Assembly: GCF_012927125.1 (NCBI RefSeq) | Contig: NZ_JABBFZ010000002.1 | Location: 1 to 64,000, forward strand | DNA length: 64,000 nucleotides | Direction of reading: 5' to 3' | Origin: Paraburkholderia antibiotica | GTDB taxonomy: Bacteria; Pseudomonadota; Gammaproteobacteria; Burkholderiales; Burkholderiaceae | Shown here: positions 1-10,236 of the stretch, piece by piece | How the letters are laid out: every line of letters begins with the position of its first letter | Position numbering within the stretch: the stretch's first letter is position 1 | The notes under the pieces: generated by a model | Database searches by the model: none | Told to the model about the DNA's origin: nothing | Seen by the model: only the letters and a program-made list of their open reading frames with translations | Position numbers and translations under genes: made by a program

Positions 1-834
<834 letters not shown>

Positions 835-1109
835 AACCTGTTACTGTTTTCGGTTTCGTTAGAAACCGGTCGCTCACTCAACGTACTGACGAAGTGTTCA
901 TCCATCTTTCGATGAAAAAACCTTCCTTTCATTACTGTGTGAGGCTTCTGATACTTTTGCTATCCGGCCAATTCCGAAGAACCGGCCAGTGCATTTCCGC
1001 ATCAAGCGCCCACACTTATCGGCTGTTAGTTTTTAAAGATCGTTCGCAAATCACAGCACCTACAACCACCGGCACCGCTTCGTTTGCGTCGCTGCGTCTG
1101 CAGCAGAGA
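835..1109 (-). other. rrn leader with boxA-like element
   Basis: Transcribed leader between the rrn promoter and the 16S 5' end, with no protein gene. On the minus strand it contains GATCTTTAAAAACTAACAG (about 1023-1041), which resembles the boxA antitermination site followed by the conserved Burkholderia pre-16S segment. Extent is set by the predicted start of transcription. Confidence 0.7.
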
Positions 1110-1115
1110 AACGAG

Positions 1116-1144
1116 ATTATGGAGAGCCGGTCGCATCACGTCAA
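1116..1144 (-). promoter_or_regulatory. rRNA operon promoter (sigma-70 type)
   Basis: On the minus strand TTGACG (1139-1144) is followed after exactly 17 bases by CATAAT (1116-1121). Upstream of the -35 is an A/T-rich stretch (about 1145-1175) that could act as an UP element. It points at the 16S gene with a leader of about 275 bases, which is normal for rrn operons. Confidence 0.75.
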
Positions 1145-1369
1145 TACCCTTCTCACAATTTATTTTAAAAAGTTGAAGAGCACAAAAAATTAAGCAGCAA
1201 CGTGCGAACTTCCAATTAGTTAGTCATCCGATTTAATTTATCCGGACAGAAAACCAGCAGGGCAAACCAGACTGCGGGCCACCTCTATCCCTGACCGCGC
1301 CCCCAATTAAAGTTTTATCCTCCCCCGCCGTCAACCAGATTATCCCGTCACTTAAACAAGCCGCCGACC

Positions 1370-2314
1370 ATGGATAACCCCGTCGAGGAACACGTCGCGC
1401 CAACGCCATCCGCTGCTTCGTCGTCGGCGCTCGTACCGGATGCGGTACCGGTAGGCACACCGCTGCCCTGGCCCATCGTCGATGCCGACAGCACGCTGCT
1501 GTTCGCGAGCGGCACGACTCTCGCCAGCCCCGACGAGCGCTTCTTCCTGTTCCAGCACTTCCAGCCGCAACGCGGCGATCTGCTCGATCCCGACACACCC
1601 CAGTCGCCCGCAACGGAATTCCAGCAGGAGCCTGCAGGCGAGTTGACGATCAAAGACATGCATCTCGAGATCGGCGCGCTGATCGGCGTCCGCTCGCAGC
1701 TCGGCAGCGGCACGCCGATGCACCCCTGCCGGATCATCGGTTTCGCGCCGAATCACGCGCTCTTCGTCACGTCGCCGCTACAACAGGGACGACCGCTGCC
1801 GCTCGCGCCCGGCGAAAATGTGGAGCTCGTCGCCATCGCGAGCCAGGCGGTGTTCCGCTTCGTCTGTACCGTCGAAGCGATCTGCCGCCTGCCGTTCGAC
1901 TACATGGTGCTGTCGAGGCCGGGCATGATCCGCCGGCTGCGCGAACGCAAATCGATTCGGGTCCATGCGCATCTCGCGGTGCGCTTCGGCATCGGCGAAA
2001 CGGGCGATACGTATGAGGGGCTCGGACTCGCGAAAGGCATCAGCGCGCTCGGCATGTCATTGAGCGCGTCGTGGACCGTCGGCGAGGTCGGCGAGCGCCT
2101 GCGGGTCGCGTTCCGCCTGAAGTCCGCCGACCTCGATACGCAGATCGAGACCACCGCCGTGATCCGCAACGTGCAGAAAGGCAAAGCGCCCAGCGAACCG
2201 AGCACGCATGGACTGGAACTGGATCAGCTCGACCCCGCCCAGCAGATGGCGATGAAAGTCTTCGTGTTCGATCGTCACGAAGACGTGCAGTACTGGTCGA
2301 ACGGACTGAAGTAA
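1370..2314 (+). CDS. PilZ-domain flagellar brake (YcgR-like) protein
   Basis: A 314-residue cytoplasmic protein. After a Pro/Ala-rich N-terminus there is a YcgR-N-like beta domain (about residues 95-180), then a PilZ domain that starts at the RRLRERKSIR segment, whose paired arginines form the RxxxR c-di-GMP contact. The second PilZ motif, normally D/NxSxxG, reads GISALG here, so the first residue is substituted and ligand affinity may differ. The family couples c-di-GMP to flagellar motor speed or surface polysaccharide. It is a single gene between the rrn promoter and the convergent cobalamin operon. Start chosen at the first ATG; no strong ribosome-binding site is visible. Confidence 0.8.
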   Translation: MDNPVEEHVAPTPSAASSSALVPDAVPVGTPLPWPIVDADSTLLFASGTTLASPDERFFLFQHFQPQRGDLLDPDTPQSPATEFQQEPAGELTIKDMHLEIGALIGVRSQLGSGTPMHPCRIIGFAPNHALFVTSPLQQGRPLPLAPGENVELVAIASQAVFRFVCTVEAICRLPFDYMVLSRPGMIRRLRERKSIRVHAHLAVRFGIGETGDTYEGLGLAKGISALGMSLSASWTVGEVGERLRVAFRLKSADLDTQIETTAVIRNVQKGKAPSEPSTHGLELDQLDPAQQMAMKVFVFDRHEDVQYWSNGLK

Positions 2315-2370
2315 GCAGCGCGGCCGGGTCATCACCCTCGTCGCCCTCATTCGCGCGCATCGCCAAACGC

Positions 2371-2982
2371 TCAGCCGATCAACGCCTCCGGCGTCATGCA
2401 GCGCGCGCCCCACGCATTGGCGAGCGCTTCGCAACGGCCAAGCCGTAGCGTGCCGCGCTCGAAATCGACGAACACCACTTCATCGGCATCGGCTGGGCGC
2501 CTCGGTTCATCGCGTGTGCGGCCGTCGGTCAGAATCCACAACCAGCGCTGCTGGGCCGGCCGTCGGCGTGCGCTGCGTTCGAGCAGTTGCGCGGCACGTC
2601 GCACGCCGGCTTCAAGCGGTGAGCCGCCCCCTGCGCCGACCGGCTCCAGCCATCGCTCGTTCCACCAGCGCGGCACTGCCGGACCGAAACGCACATCGGC
2701 ACTCGCCCCGCCGAAGCAGACCAGCGCGGCCTCGGCGCGCATCGCGCCGGCACGATCGAACAACGCGATCAGCAATCCCTTCGCGAGCGCGAGCCGCTGT
2801 CCGGTCAGCATCGAACCCGAGCAATCGAGCACGAAGCAATGCAGCACGCCGCCGCGCGGCGTCTCGTGGACAAAGCGCAAATGCTCCCGACTCAGCGCGC
2901 CGTCACGCATCGCCGCGAGCGTCGGTGGCCACGCAATGCGTCTGCCAGACGCGCCACGCGCAATGCCACGCGACGCCCCCAC
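2371..2982 (-). CDS. VWA-domain cobaltochelatase subunit (ChlD/CobT-like)
   Basis: A 203-residue protein made almost entirely of a von Willebrand A domain. The metal-binding MIDAS motif DCSGSM is at about residues 54-59 and a later TDG is also kept. The family partners an AAA+ ChlI-type ATPase to drive metal insertion by a large CobN/ChlH subunit. Here it is the last gene of a cobW-cobN-ATPase-VWA operon, so cobalt insertion is the likely job. It is much shorter than ChlD, lacking an AAA domain of its own. The start given is a GTG; the same frame stays open upstream into the ATPase gene, so the true start is uncertain. Confidence 0.72.
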   Translation of the reverse strand: MGASRGIARGASGRRIAWPPTLAAMRDGALSREHLRFVHETPRGGVLHCFVLDCSGSMLTGQRLALAKGLLIALFDRAGAMRAEAALVCFGGASADVRFGPAVPRWWNERWLEPVGAGGGSPLEAGVRRAAQLLERSARRRPAQQRWLWILTDGRTRDEPRRPADADEVVFVDFERGTLRLGRCEALANAWGARCMTPEALIG

Positions 2983-3044
2983 GCCACTACGTTGCCGCCA
3001 TCGAAAACCGCTGCGCGAGTCAGCGGCGGCGCCTTTCCGATGGC

Positions 3045-4145
3045 TCAGCGTTTTTTTGCGTCGAGCGGGATCACGCCTTTGACCGGTAGCGTCGCAGTAG
3101 GCTCGGGCGGCAGATAACCCCAGTCGGCGTCGGGAGAGGATGCGGCCGCAGCATCGTGTGCCGCGCCGCTGCCAGAAGCCTGATGCGCCCGCTCGTCGTG
3201 CTCCGGCGGGCTCTGATTCGAGCCGCGCGAATCATGCCGACGCCGATGCAGCAGCACCGCCTCGGCCACGCAGTCGACATGCCGCACCGTCACCGCGTGC
3301 GCCTGCTCGAACGCGGCCAGCGCACGCGCCGCGCGCAGCATCACGAGATCGGCACGCAGGCCGTCGACGGCCGCGTCGATACAGAGCGCGCTGACACGCT
3401 CATGCACGGCGTCATCGAACGAAAGCTGCGGCAGCGCCGCGCGCGCCGCATGAATCCGCTCCACGTACTCGGCCTGCTGCTGCGCATAAGCGGCACGAAA
3501 GCCGTCAGGATCGTGATCGAATGCAAGCCGCGCCTTGACGATCGCCTGCCGCACGCGCGGCTCGAACGCGTTCTGCAACTCGACCATCAACCCGAAGCGA
3601 TCGATCAGTTGCGGCCGCAACTCGCCTTCCTCCGGATTCATCGTGCCGATCAGCACGAAGCTCGCGTCATGACGATGCGACACGCCATCGCGCTCGACCG
3701 TATTCACGCCGCTCGCCGCCGCGTCGAGCAACGCATCGACGAGCGCATCGGGCAGCAGATTGACTTCATCGACATACAGCACACCGCGATGCGCCTTCGC
3801 GAGCAGGCCCGGCGAAAAGCGCACGGCCCCATTGCGCAGCACGGTTTCGATGTCGAGCGTGCCGATCAGCCGATCCTCACTCGCGCCGAGCGGCAGATTC
3901 ACCAGTTGACCCTCCGGCAGCAGCTCAGCCAGCGCGCGCGCCGCCGTCGACTTCGCGGTGCCGCGCGGACCGCTGATCAATACGCCGCCCAAACCCGGAT
4001 CGATCGCCGCCAGCAATAACGCCTGCTGCAGCGGCGCCTGACCGATCAGCGCGGCAAACGGAAACACCGGACGCGCGGCCGTGCCCATCCCGTCAGAGCC
4101 CGGGCCCGCCCCCACGCCGCCCGCTTCTCGCGTCGCTTCACTCAT
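3045..4145 (-). CDS. ChlI/BchI-type AAA+ ATPase, cobaltochelatase subunit
   Basis: A 366-residue AAA+ protein of the magnesium-chelatase ChlI family, with Walker A GPRGTAKST, Walker B-type LYVDEVNLL and the sensor region GTMNPEEGELRPQLIDRF. It should power metal insertion together with the VWA protein just downstream and CobN just upstream. Chosen start MSEATREAGG because its ATG overlaps the cobN stop as ATGA (4142-4145), typical of translational coupling; the frame runs further upstream but inside cobN. The C-terminal third carries a His/Ser/Pro/Ala-rich stretch. The pairing CobN plus ChlID-like subunits, rather than CobS/CobT, is known in other bacteria. Confidence 0.85.
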   Translation of the reverse strand: MSEATREAGGVGAGPGSDGMGTAARPVFPFAALIGQAPLQQALLLAAIDPGLGGVLISGPRGTAKSTAARALAELLPEGQLVNLPLGASEDRLIGTLDIETVLRNGAVRFSPGLLAKAHRGVLYVDEVNLLPDALVDALLDAAASGVNTVERDGVSHRHDASFVLIGTMNPEEGELRPQLIDRFGLMVELQNAFEPRVRQAIVKARLAFDHDPDGFRAAYAQQQAEYVERIHAARAALPQLSFDDAVHERVSALCIDAAVDGLRADLVMLRAARALAAFEQAHAVTVRHVDCVAEAVLLHRRRHDSRGSNQSPPEHDERAHQASGSGAAHDAAAASSPDADWGYLPPEPTATLPVKGVIPLDAKKR

Positions 4146-7100
4146 GTTTGCCTTCCTTCGATCTGCTGTTCGCTCGCGAGCAGATGCGCTTCCACCTGCG
4201 CGCGATAGTCGCCGGGCTGCTGCCACAGACCGCGCTGCATCGCTTCGAGCAGACGCTCGCAAACCGAATGCAGCGCATGCGGGTTGTGCCGCTGCATGAA
4301 CGCGCGCGTATCGGCATCGTTCAGATAAGCCTCGGCGACGAGCGCGTACTGATGATCCGCGATCACGCGCGCGGTCGCGTCATAACCGTACAGATAGTCG
4401 ACGGTCGCGGCGATCTCGGCCGCGCCCTTGTAGCCGTGGCGCTTCACGCCGTCGAGCCATTTCGGATTGACCACTCGCGAGCGGATCACGCGCGCGATCT
4501 CCTCCTGCAAGGACCGCACGCGCGGCGCGGCCGGATTGCTGTGATCGGCGTGATAGACGCTCGGCTGCTCGCCGGCCAGATGCCGCACCGCCGCGACCAT
4601 GCCGCCCTGGAACTGGTAATAGTCGTTCGAATCGAGCACGTCGTGCTCGCGGTTGTCCTGATTCTGCAGCACCACGTCCAGCGTCGCGAGACGCGCGCCG
4701 AACGCGTGATGCGCTGCCTCGCCCGTGCTCTTCTGCGCGTACGCGTAACCGCCCCACGCCTGATACGCGTTCGCGAGATCGGCATCGGTCTGCCATTGAC
4801 GCGTATCGATCATCTCCTGCAGACCCGCGCCGTACGCACCGGGCCGCGCGCTGAACACGCGCCAGCCGGCGCGCTTGCGGGCTTCGGCGGCATCGATGCC
4901 GCGCGCGATCAGCGCATCGCGTTCGCGCAGCACGCGCGCGCGCAGCGGGTTCAGATCTTCGGGCTCGTCGAGTTCGGCGACGGCCTGCACGGCCGCATCG
5001 AACAGATGCATCACGTTCGCGAACGCATCGCGGAAGAAACCGGACACGCGCAACGTGACGTCGATACGCGGCCGGTCGAACGCCTCGATCGGCATGATCT
5101 CGAAGTCCGTCACGCGATGGCTGCCCGGCGCCCACTTCGGCCGCACGCCGAGCAGCGCGAGCGCCTGCGCGATATCGTCGCCGCCGGTGCGCATCGTCGC
5201 GGTGCCCCAGACCGACAGGCCGATCGCGCGCGGATAGTCGCCGTGTTCCTGCAGATGCCGTTCGATCAGCTGCTGCGCCGATTTCACGCCGAGTGCCCAC
5301 GCGGCCTGCGTCGGCACCGCGCGGGTGTCGACCGAATAGAAGTTGCGGCCGGTCGGCAGTACGTCGGGCCGGCCACGCGACGGCGAACCGCTCGGCCCCG
5401 GCGGCACGAAACGGCCTTCGAGACCGCGCTTCAGTTGCGTCATTTCCTGCGGGCCGCAGGCGTCGAGGCGCGGCAGCACGTCGTCGCGCAAACGGGCGAT
5501 GACCTGGTGCGCTTGCGGCAGGTTTTCGTCGGCTATCGGCGTAGCTTGCGAACGCTCCGCGGCCTGACCTTCCATCTCGCACGCATCGCCCACCTCGCAT
5601 ACGCCGTGCAACAACTGCGCGGCCAGCAACTCCAGCCGCTCGCGCGTATCGCCGTAGTGCCGCCACGGTGCATCGCTGACCCGCTGCAAGATGTCGTCAC
5701 GCGGACCGTCCCACGCCGCCGCCCAATCGACGGTCAACGGATCGAACCGATGGTCGATGCGCAGATCGCGCGCGAGCGCATCGATCAGGCCCGCCTTGCC
5801 GCCCTGTCCATCGCCGATCGGAAAGCGCCCGAGCGCCAGCAGCGTATCGCGCCGCTGCACGCCGCGCGGCGACTGCCCGAAGGTATGCAGCCCGTCGCGG
5901 ATCTGCGCTTCCTTCAGCTCGCACAGAAATGCATCGACGCGCGTGAGCAGCACGTCTTCGTCGTCCTGCCCGGTCGGCGCCGCGAGGCTCAGCTCCTCAT
6001 GCAACCGATGCTCGACGATCGTCGCCAGAATCGTGCGACGCAGCAGCTTGGCACGACGCGAATCGACCATCAGCGCTTCGTAGTATTCGTCGACCTGGCG
6101 TTCGAGGTCCTGCAGCGGCCCGTAGTTTTCGGCACGTGTGAGCGGCGGCATCAGATGATCGACGATCACCGCCTGCGCGCGCCGCTTCGCCTGGCTGCCC
6201 TCGCCGGGATCGTTGACGATGAACGGATACAGATGCGGCAGCGGCCCGAGAATCAGATCGGGCCAGCACGCCTCGCTCAACGCGACGCTTTTCCCCGGCA
6301 GCCATTCGAGGTTGCCGTGCTTGCCGACATGCACGACCGCGTCGATGCCGAACTGATGGCGCAGCCAGAAGTAGAACGCGAGATACGCATGCGGCGGCAC
6401 GAGCTCGGCATGGTGATAGCTCGCGTAGTCGCCCTGTTCGCGCGAGCGCGACGGCTGAATGCCGACGAACACCTGTCCGCAGCGCCAGCCCGCGATCATG
6501 AAACGCCCGCGCCGCAGCGTCGGGTCCTGCTCGGGCGTGCCCCAGCGCGCGTTCAGCGCGTCGCGCACGCTCGCGGGCAGTGCGTTGAAATGCGCGAGGT
6601 AGTCGTCGAGCGCGAGGCTTTGCAGCGCTGGGCGCAGATCGCGCACGACGGGGTCGTTGGTCACGCCTTCGGTGAGCTTGCGCAGCAACGCGTCGCCGTC
6701 GTCGGGCAATTCGCCGACACGATAGCCCTCGTCGCGCAGCATCGACAGAATGCCGGCCACCGAGGCCGGCGTATCGAGCCCGACGCCATTGCCGATGCGC
6801 CCCTCGCTCATCGGATAGTTGGCGAGGATCAGCGCGAGCTTCTTGTCCGCGTTGTCGAGCGAGCGCAGCCGGCACCAGCGGCGGCTCAGTCCGGCGAGAA
6901 AGCGCACCCGTTCGAGGTCCGGCTGATAGCGAACCACGTCGACCTGAGTATGCGGACAACGATACGCGAGCCCCTTGAAGCTGATCGCGCGCGTGATGAT
7001 GCGGCCGTCCACCTCGGGCAGCGCGATATGCATCGCGATGTCGCGCGAATTGAGGCCGTGGTTGTCCTTCAGCCAGTCCTCGCGATTGCCGCCGCTCAGG

Positions 7101-7978
7101 ATCACCTGCAACACCGGTGCGTCGCCGGCCAGCGCGAGCGGCTCGGGGTCGTCGATCGCGGATGCGGCGAACGCGGTCGTATTGAGCACGAGCGCGGCGC
7201 CGTGCTGCGCGCACAGCGACTGCACGACTTCGCGGCTCACCGCGTCCTTCAGCGACGTGATCGCGAGCGGCAACGGATTGAGTCCTTCCGCTTCGAGCGC
7301 ATCGATCAGCGCATCGAACACCGCGATGTTGGCGGCCTGCAGATGCGCCTTGTAGAACAGGATCGCGACGACCGGTGCGTGCTGCCGCCAGCGCGCCTGC
7401 CAGTCGGCGATCGTCGGCACGTCACGCTCTGGGTGATACAGCGACGCGGCCGGCAACGCGCGCGGCGGCTCGGGCTCGCGTCCCCAGTCGAACGCGCGAT
7501 GGGCGATGCAGCGCAGGAACGCCTCGGCGTTTTGCGGACCGCCTTCGCGCAGATAGCGCCACAACTGCTGGCACAACTCGGCGCTCGCGGTACTGCGCGC
7601 GATCAGGTTCGGATCTTCCTGCAGGTCGCCGGAAAACATCGCCAGCGTCTGGCCGTTACGCTGCGCGAGCGCGACCACCTGCTCGATGCCGTACGGCCAG
7701 TACGCTTCGCCGCCGAGATGATCGACCACGACGACGCGCGCGTACCGCAACACGTCGTCGAGATAGAAATCGACCGAGGCCGGTTGGCGCAGATAGGTGA
7801 CGTTCGCGAGCCGCACGCTCGGGAAGCCGTCGCCGAGACGCGGCACCACGCTCGCGAGCAGCGACAGCGTGGTGTCCGCCGAACTGAGCACGACGATATC
7901 GGCAGGCTGCTGATCGATACGGATCACGCCCTGCGTATCGTCGACGAAACCGCCCGGCGTCGTGCGCAGCAGATGCAT
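4142..7978 (-). CDS. cobN: cobaltochelatase large subunit CobN
   Basis: A 1278-residue protein of the CobN/BchH family, full length for CobN. It binds the corrin substrate (hydrogenobyrinic acid a,c-diamide) and cobalt and catalyses ATP-dependent cobalt insertion with the ATPase and VWA subunits. Family segments visible include VHVGKHGNLEWLPGKSVALS and, near the C-terminus, a conserved stretch ending in LDSNDYYQFQGGM. It lies 13 bases after cobW and overlaps the next gene by four bases, so the operon is tightly packed. Expression is expected to follow the cobalamin riboswitch upstream of cobW. Confidence 0.95.
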   Translation of the reverse strand: MHLLRTTPGGFVDDTQGVIRIDQQPADIVVLSSADTTLSLLASVVPRLGDGFPSVRLANVTYLRQPASVDFYLDDVLRYARVVVVDHLGGEAYWPYGIEQVVALAQRNGQTLAMFSGDLQEDPNLIARSTASAELCQQLWRYLREGGPQNAEAFLRCIAHRAFDWGREPEPPRALPAASLYHPERDVPTIADWQARWRQHAPVVAILFYKAHLQAANIAVFDALIDALEAEGLNPLPLAITSLKDAVSREVVQSLCAQHGAALVLNTTAFAASAIDDPEPLALAGDAPVLQVILSGGNREDWLKDNHGLNSRDIAMHIALPEVDGRIITRAISFKGLAYRCPHTQVDVVRYQPDLERVRFLAGLSRRWCRLRSLDNADKKLALILANYPMSEGRIGNGVGLDTPASVAGILSMLRDEGYRVGELPDDGDALLRKLTEGVTNDPVVRDLRPALQSLALDDYLAHFNALPASVRDALNARWGTPEQDPTLRRGRFMIAGWRCGQVFVGIQPSRSREQGDYASYHHAELVPPHAYLAFYFWLRHQFGIDAVVHVGKHGNLEWLPGKSVALSEACWPDLILGPLPHLYPFIVNDPGEGSQAKRRAQAVIVDHLMPPLTRAENYGPLQDLERQVDEYYEALMVDSRRAKLLRRTILATIVEHRLHEELSLAAPTGQDDEDVLLTRVDAFLCELKEAQIRDGLHTFGQSPRGVQRRDTLLALGRFPIGDGQGGKAGLIDALARDLRIDHRFDPLTVDWAAAWDGPRDDILQRVSDAPWRHYGDTRERLELLAAQLLHGVCEVGDACEMEGQAAERSQATPIADENLPQAHQVIARLRDDVLPRLDACGPQEMTQLKRGLEGRFVPPGPSGSPSRGRPDVLPTGRNFYSVDTRAVPTQAAWALGVKSAQQLIERHLQEHGDYPRAIGLSVWGTATMRTGGDDIAQALALLGVRPKWAPGSHRVTDFEIMPIEAFDRPRIDVTLRVSGFFRDAFANVMHLFDAAVQAVAELDEPEDLNPLRARVLRERDALIARGIDAAEARKRAGWRVFSARPGAYGAGLQEMIDTRQWQTDADLANAYQAWGGYAYAQKSTGEAAHHAFGARLATLDVVLQNQDNREHDVLDSNDYYQFQGGMVAAVRHLAGEQPSVYHADHSNPAAPRVRSLQEEIARVIRSRVVNPKWLDGVKRHGYKGAAEIAATVDYLYGYDATARVIADHQYALVAEAYLNDADTRAFMQRHNPHALHSVCERLLEAMQRGLWQQPGDYRAQVEAHLLASEQQIEGRQT

Positions 7979-7991
7979 ATGGCGATGCCCT

Positions 7992-9098
7992 TTACTTTGC
8001 AGCGGCGGGAGCGGCGACGCCCGAGCCGACGACGAGCGCCGCGTCGAACGCCTGTTGCAGCACCTGCTGCTCGAGGTCTTCGCCGATCAGCACGAAGCGG
8101 CTCGGATACGCATCGCCGCCTTCGCCGGCTTGCCAGCGCCGGTCGAAATAGCTGTCGAAGCGTCGGCCGACGCCCTGGATCACCAGCCGCATCGGCGCGC
8201 CCGGCAACGCCGCGAAGCCTTTGACGCGGTAAATCGTGTGGTTTTCGACCAGTGTCTGCAACGCGGCGAGCACCGCTTCGCGCGAGCTTGCCCGCGTCTC
8301 GACGACGACCGAATCGAATTCGTCGTGGTGGTGATCGGGATCGTCGGCGGAACCGTGATGGTCGTGGCGCAAATGGATCGTTTCTTCCGACGCCGCTTCG
8401 AGACCCAGCAGCGTATGCAGATCGAGCTGGCCAAGATGCGCGCGCACGATCTTCACCTGCGGCGGAATGTCTTCGCGGATCGCGGCTTCGACGTCGCGTT
8501 GCTGCGCGTCGTCGATCAGATCGGTCTTGTTCAGGATCACCAGGTCGGCCGCCGATAGCTGATCTTCGAACAGCTCGTGCAGCGGCGACTCGTGATCGAG
8601 ATTCGGATCGGCCTTGCGCTGCGCGTCGACGGCGATCGGGTTGTCGGCGAACTGACCGCTCGCGGCGGCCGGGCCGTCCACCACCGTCACCACTGCGTCG
8701 ACCGTGAAGCCGTTGCGGATCTGCGGCCAGTTGAACGCCTGCACCAGCGGCTTCGGCAGCGCGAGCCCCGAGGTTTCGATCAGCACGTGATCGATTTCGC
8801 CGCGACGCTCGGCGAGCTTTTCCATCACCGGGAAAAACTCTTCCTGCACGGTGCAGCACAGGCAGCCGTTCGCGAGTTCATACAATTGCCCTTCGGTCTC
8901 GACGCCGTTCTCATCGCAACCGATTCCGCAGCCCTTCAGAATTTCCCCGTCGATGCCGAGTTCGCCGAATTCGTTGACGATCACCGCGATGCGCTTGCCG
9001 TCCGCATGCTGGAGAATGTGCCGCAGCAACGTGGTCTTGCCGCTGCCGAGAAAGCCCGTGACGATCGTGACGGGAGTTTTGCGCAATTGAGTTTGCAT
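7992..9098 (-). CDS. cobW: CobW-type GTPase, cobalt chaperone of the cob operon
   Basis: A 368-residue G3E-family GTPase. Walker [12 protein letters not shown] is near the N-terminus, the metal-binding CxCC-type motif reads NGCLCCTV, and the NKTD guanine motif is present. A His/Asp-rich loop ([19 protein letters not shown]) in the middle probably binds metal. The CobW_C domain follows. CobW is thought to load or deliver cobalt to CobN. First gene of the leftward operon, downstream of a cobalamin riboswitch. Start taken at MQTQLRK; an in-frame ATG four codons earlier (9110) is also possible, and neither has a strong ribosome-binding site. Confidence 0.92.
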   Translation of the reverse strand: MQTQLRKTPVTIVTGFLGSGKTTLLRHILQHADGKRIAVIVNEFGELGIDGEILKGCGIGCDENGVETEGQLYELANGCLCCTVQEEFFPVMEKLAERRGEIDHVLIETSGLALPKPLVQAFNWPQIRNGFTVDAVVTVVDGPAAASGQFADNPIAVDAQRKADPNLDHESPLHELFEDQLSAADLVILNKTDLIDDAQQRDVEAAIREDIPPQVKIVRAHLGQLDLHTLLGLEAASEETIHLRHDHHGSADDPDHHHDEFDSVVVETRASSREAVLAALQTLVENHTIYRVKGFAALPGAPMRLVIQGVGRRFDSYFDRRWQAGEGGDAYPSRFVLIGEDLEQQVLQQAFDAALVVGSGVAAPAAAK

Positions 9099-9389
9099 CG
9101 TGAGGTCCATCCGTAGGCGCTGCGCAGGTTGCGTGGCGTTGCGTAGCCGTTGCGTGGGCATGATGTCGTCGTCGCGACGGTGGGCCGGCACGTCCGCGGG
9201 TTGCGCTGCATCGATCGGCGGGCGCCTCGGACGCACGAATCCGCGCGCCTGGCCATCTGCCGGGCCGGCAATCACAACACGGGGACGAACGACGACGTTG
9301 CCGCGGCAACGGAAACACAAGCGGAAACACAGAAAGCGCAAGTGAGGTCATGAACGCGCCGCCGCATCCCCGCGGCGTACGTCCTGCGT

Positions 9390-9640
9390 CTTCAGGCCGG
9401 TATCCGGGCTGGCGAAAGCGCCGCTTCCCCTTCCCGGCCGAGTGGTTTCTCGTCCAGTGGTGATATGCCGACGCGCCTTGCGCGTGGACATCGAAGCCGG
9501 CACCGCGATGACCGGCTATCAAGCCGGCACCGCTTTTCGCTTACCGTTGCGGGGACAGCACAGGTTAGCCGCTCCAGAGCAGATGGCTCCCTGTTTCCCG
9601 TTTAACTGCCCGCGCACGAACGCGCGGGCGAGCACCCAAA
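9390..9640 (-). promoter_or_regulatory. cobalamin riboswitch upstream of cobW
   Basis: On the minus strand the segment holds the conserved adenosylcobalamin aptamer elements in order: GTTAAACGGGAAACAGG, then AACCTGTGCTGTCCCCGCAA followed by CGGTAAGCG, then the GGGAAGG region, and finally the B12-box-like GCCAGCCCGGATACCGGCC near 9395-9413. Same order and spacing as the plus-strand copy 100 bases away. It should turn down the cobW-cobN-chelatase operon when cobalamin is plentiful. Exact ends are approximate. About 290 bases of leader separate it from cobW. Confidence 0.9.
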
Positions 9641-9737
9641 GTGCGTGCGAGTGTAGGCCCGCGGCCCTGTGCAGTCAAGGAAAGCGGCCCGCCAGCGCTT
9701 ATCCGGCGGGGCGCCATGTGCTATCGTATGCGCGCGT

Positions 9738-9970
9738 TTGGTGCCCGCACACGCGCTCGCGTGTGCAGTTAAACGGGAAACAGGCAGCGCCTCGCGCGTT
9801 CAACCTGTGCTGTCCCCGCAACGGTAAGCGACCAGCGACGCAAGAGCCGTTCCGGCCGCGTCGCGCATGCGTTTCTTGATGCCACTGTCCCGCGAATCCG
9901 CTACGTCGCGAATCGCCAATGGGGACGGGAAGGCAACACGCGTGAGGTCGCCAGCCCGGATACCGGCCAG
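9738..9970 (+). promoter_or_regulatory. cobalamin riboswitch upstream of the SUMT-CobE gene
   Basis: Plus-strand cobalamin aptamer with CAGTTAAACGGGAAACAGG (from about 9766), AACCTGTGCTGTCCCCGCAA followed by CGGTAAGCG (about 9802-9830), GGGGACGGGAAGGC (about 9920-9933) and the B12 box GCCAGCCCGGATACCGGCC (about 9950-9968). It controls the rightward cob operon. About 265 bases lie between the box and the first gene; the expression platform is in there but I could not fix its structure. Confidence 0.92.
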
Positions 9971-10236
9971 ACGCGGAGGCAGCGCCCGCGTCACGTCCTG
10001 CACGTGGCGCCGATTGCGCCGCCGGCCGCCGGAATCCGCGGGGAACGGATGTGAAGGCGTTCAAGCACGGCAACGCGCGTGCGTGGCGTAGGTTCCTGAG
10101 CTTCGTTCCGGACCCTACGCCGCGAACTACGCGACAAGCCGCACCCGGATTCGCAGTACCGCATGACCTCAGTCCTCACCGCCGCGCGCGTTGCAGCGCG
10201 CCGCTTTGTCCCTGCTCTCACCGTGTGGCGCGCGCC

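Noticed and set aside
4148-8224. A very long open frame on the plus strand opposite cobN and part of cobW
   Set aside because: It is exactly antisense to well-recognised genes, has Arg/His-rich composition typical of a GC-rich shadow frame and matches no family.
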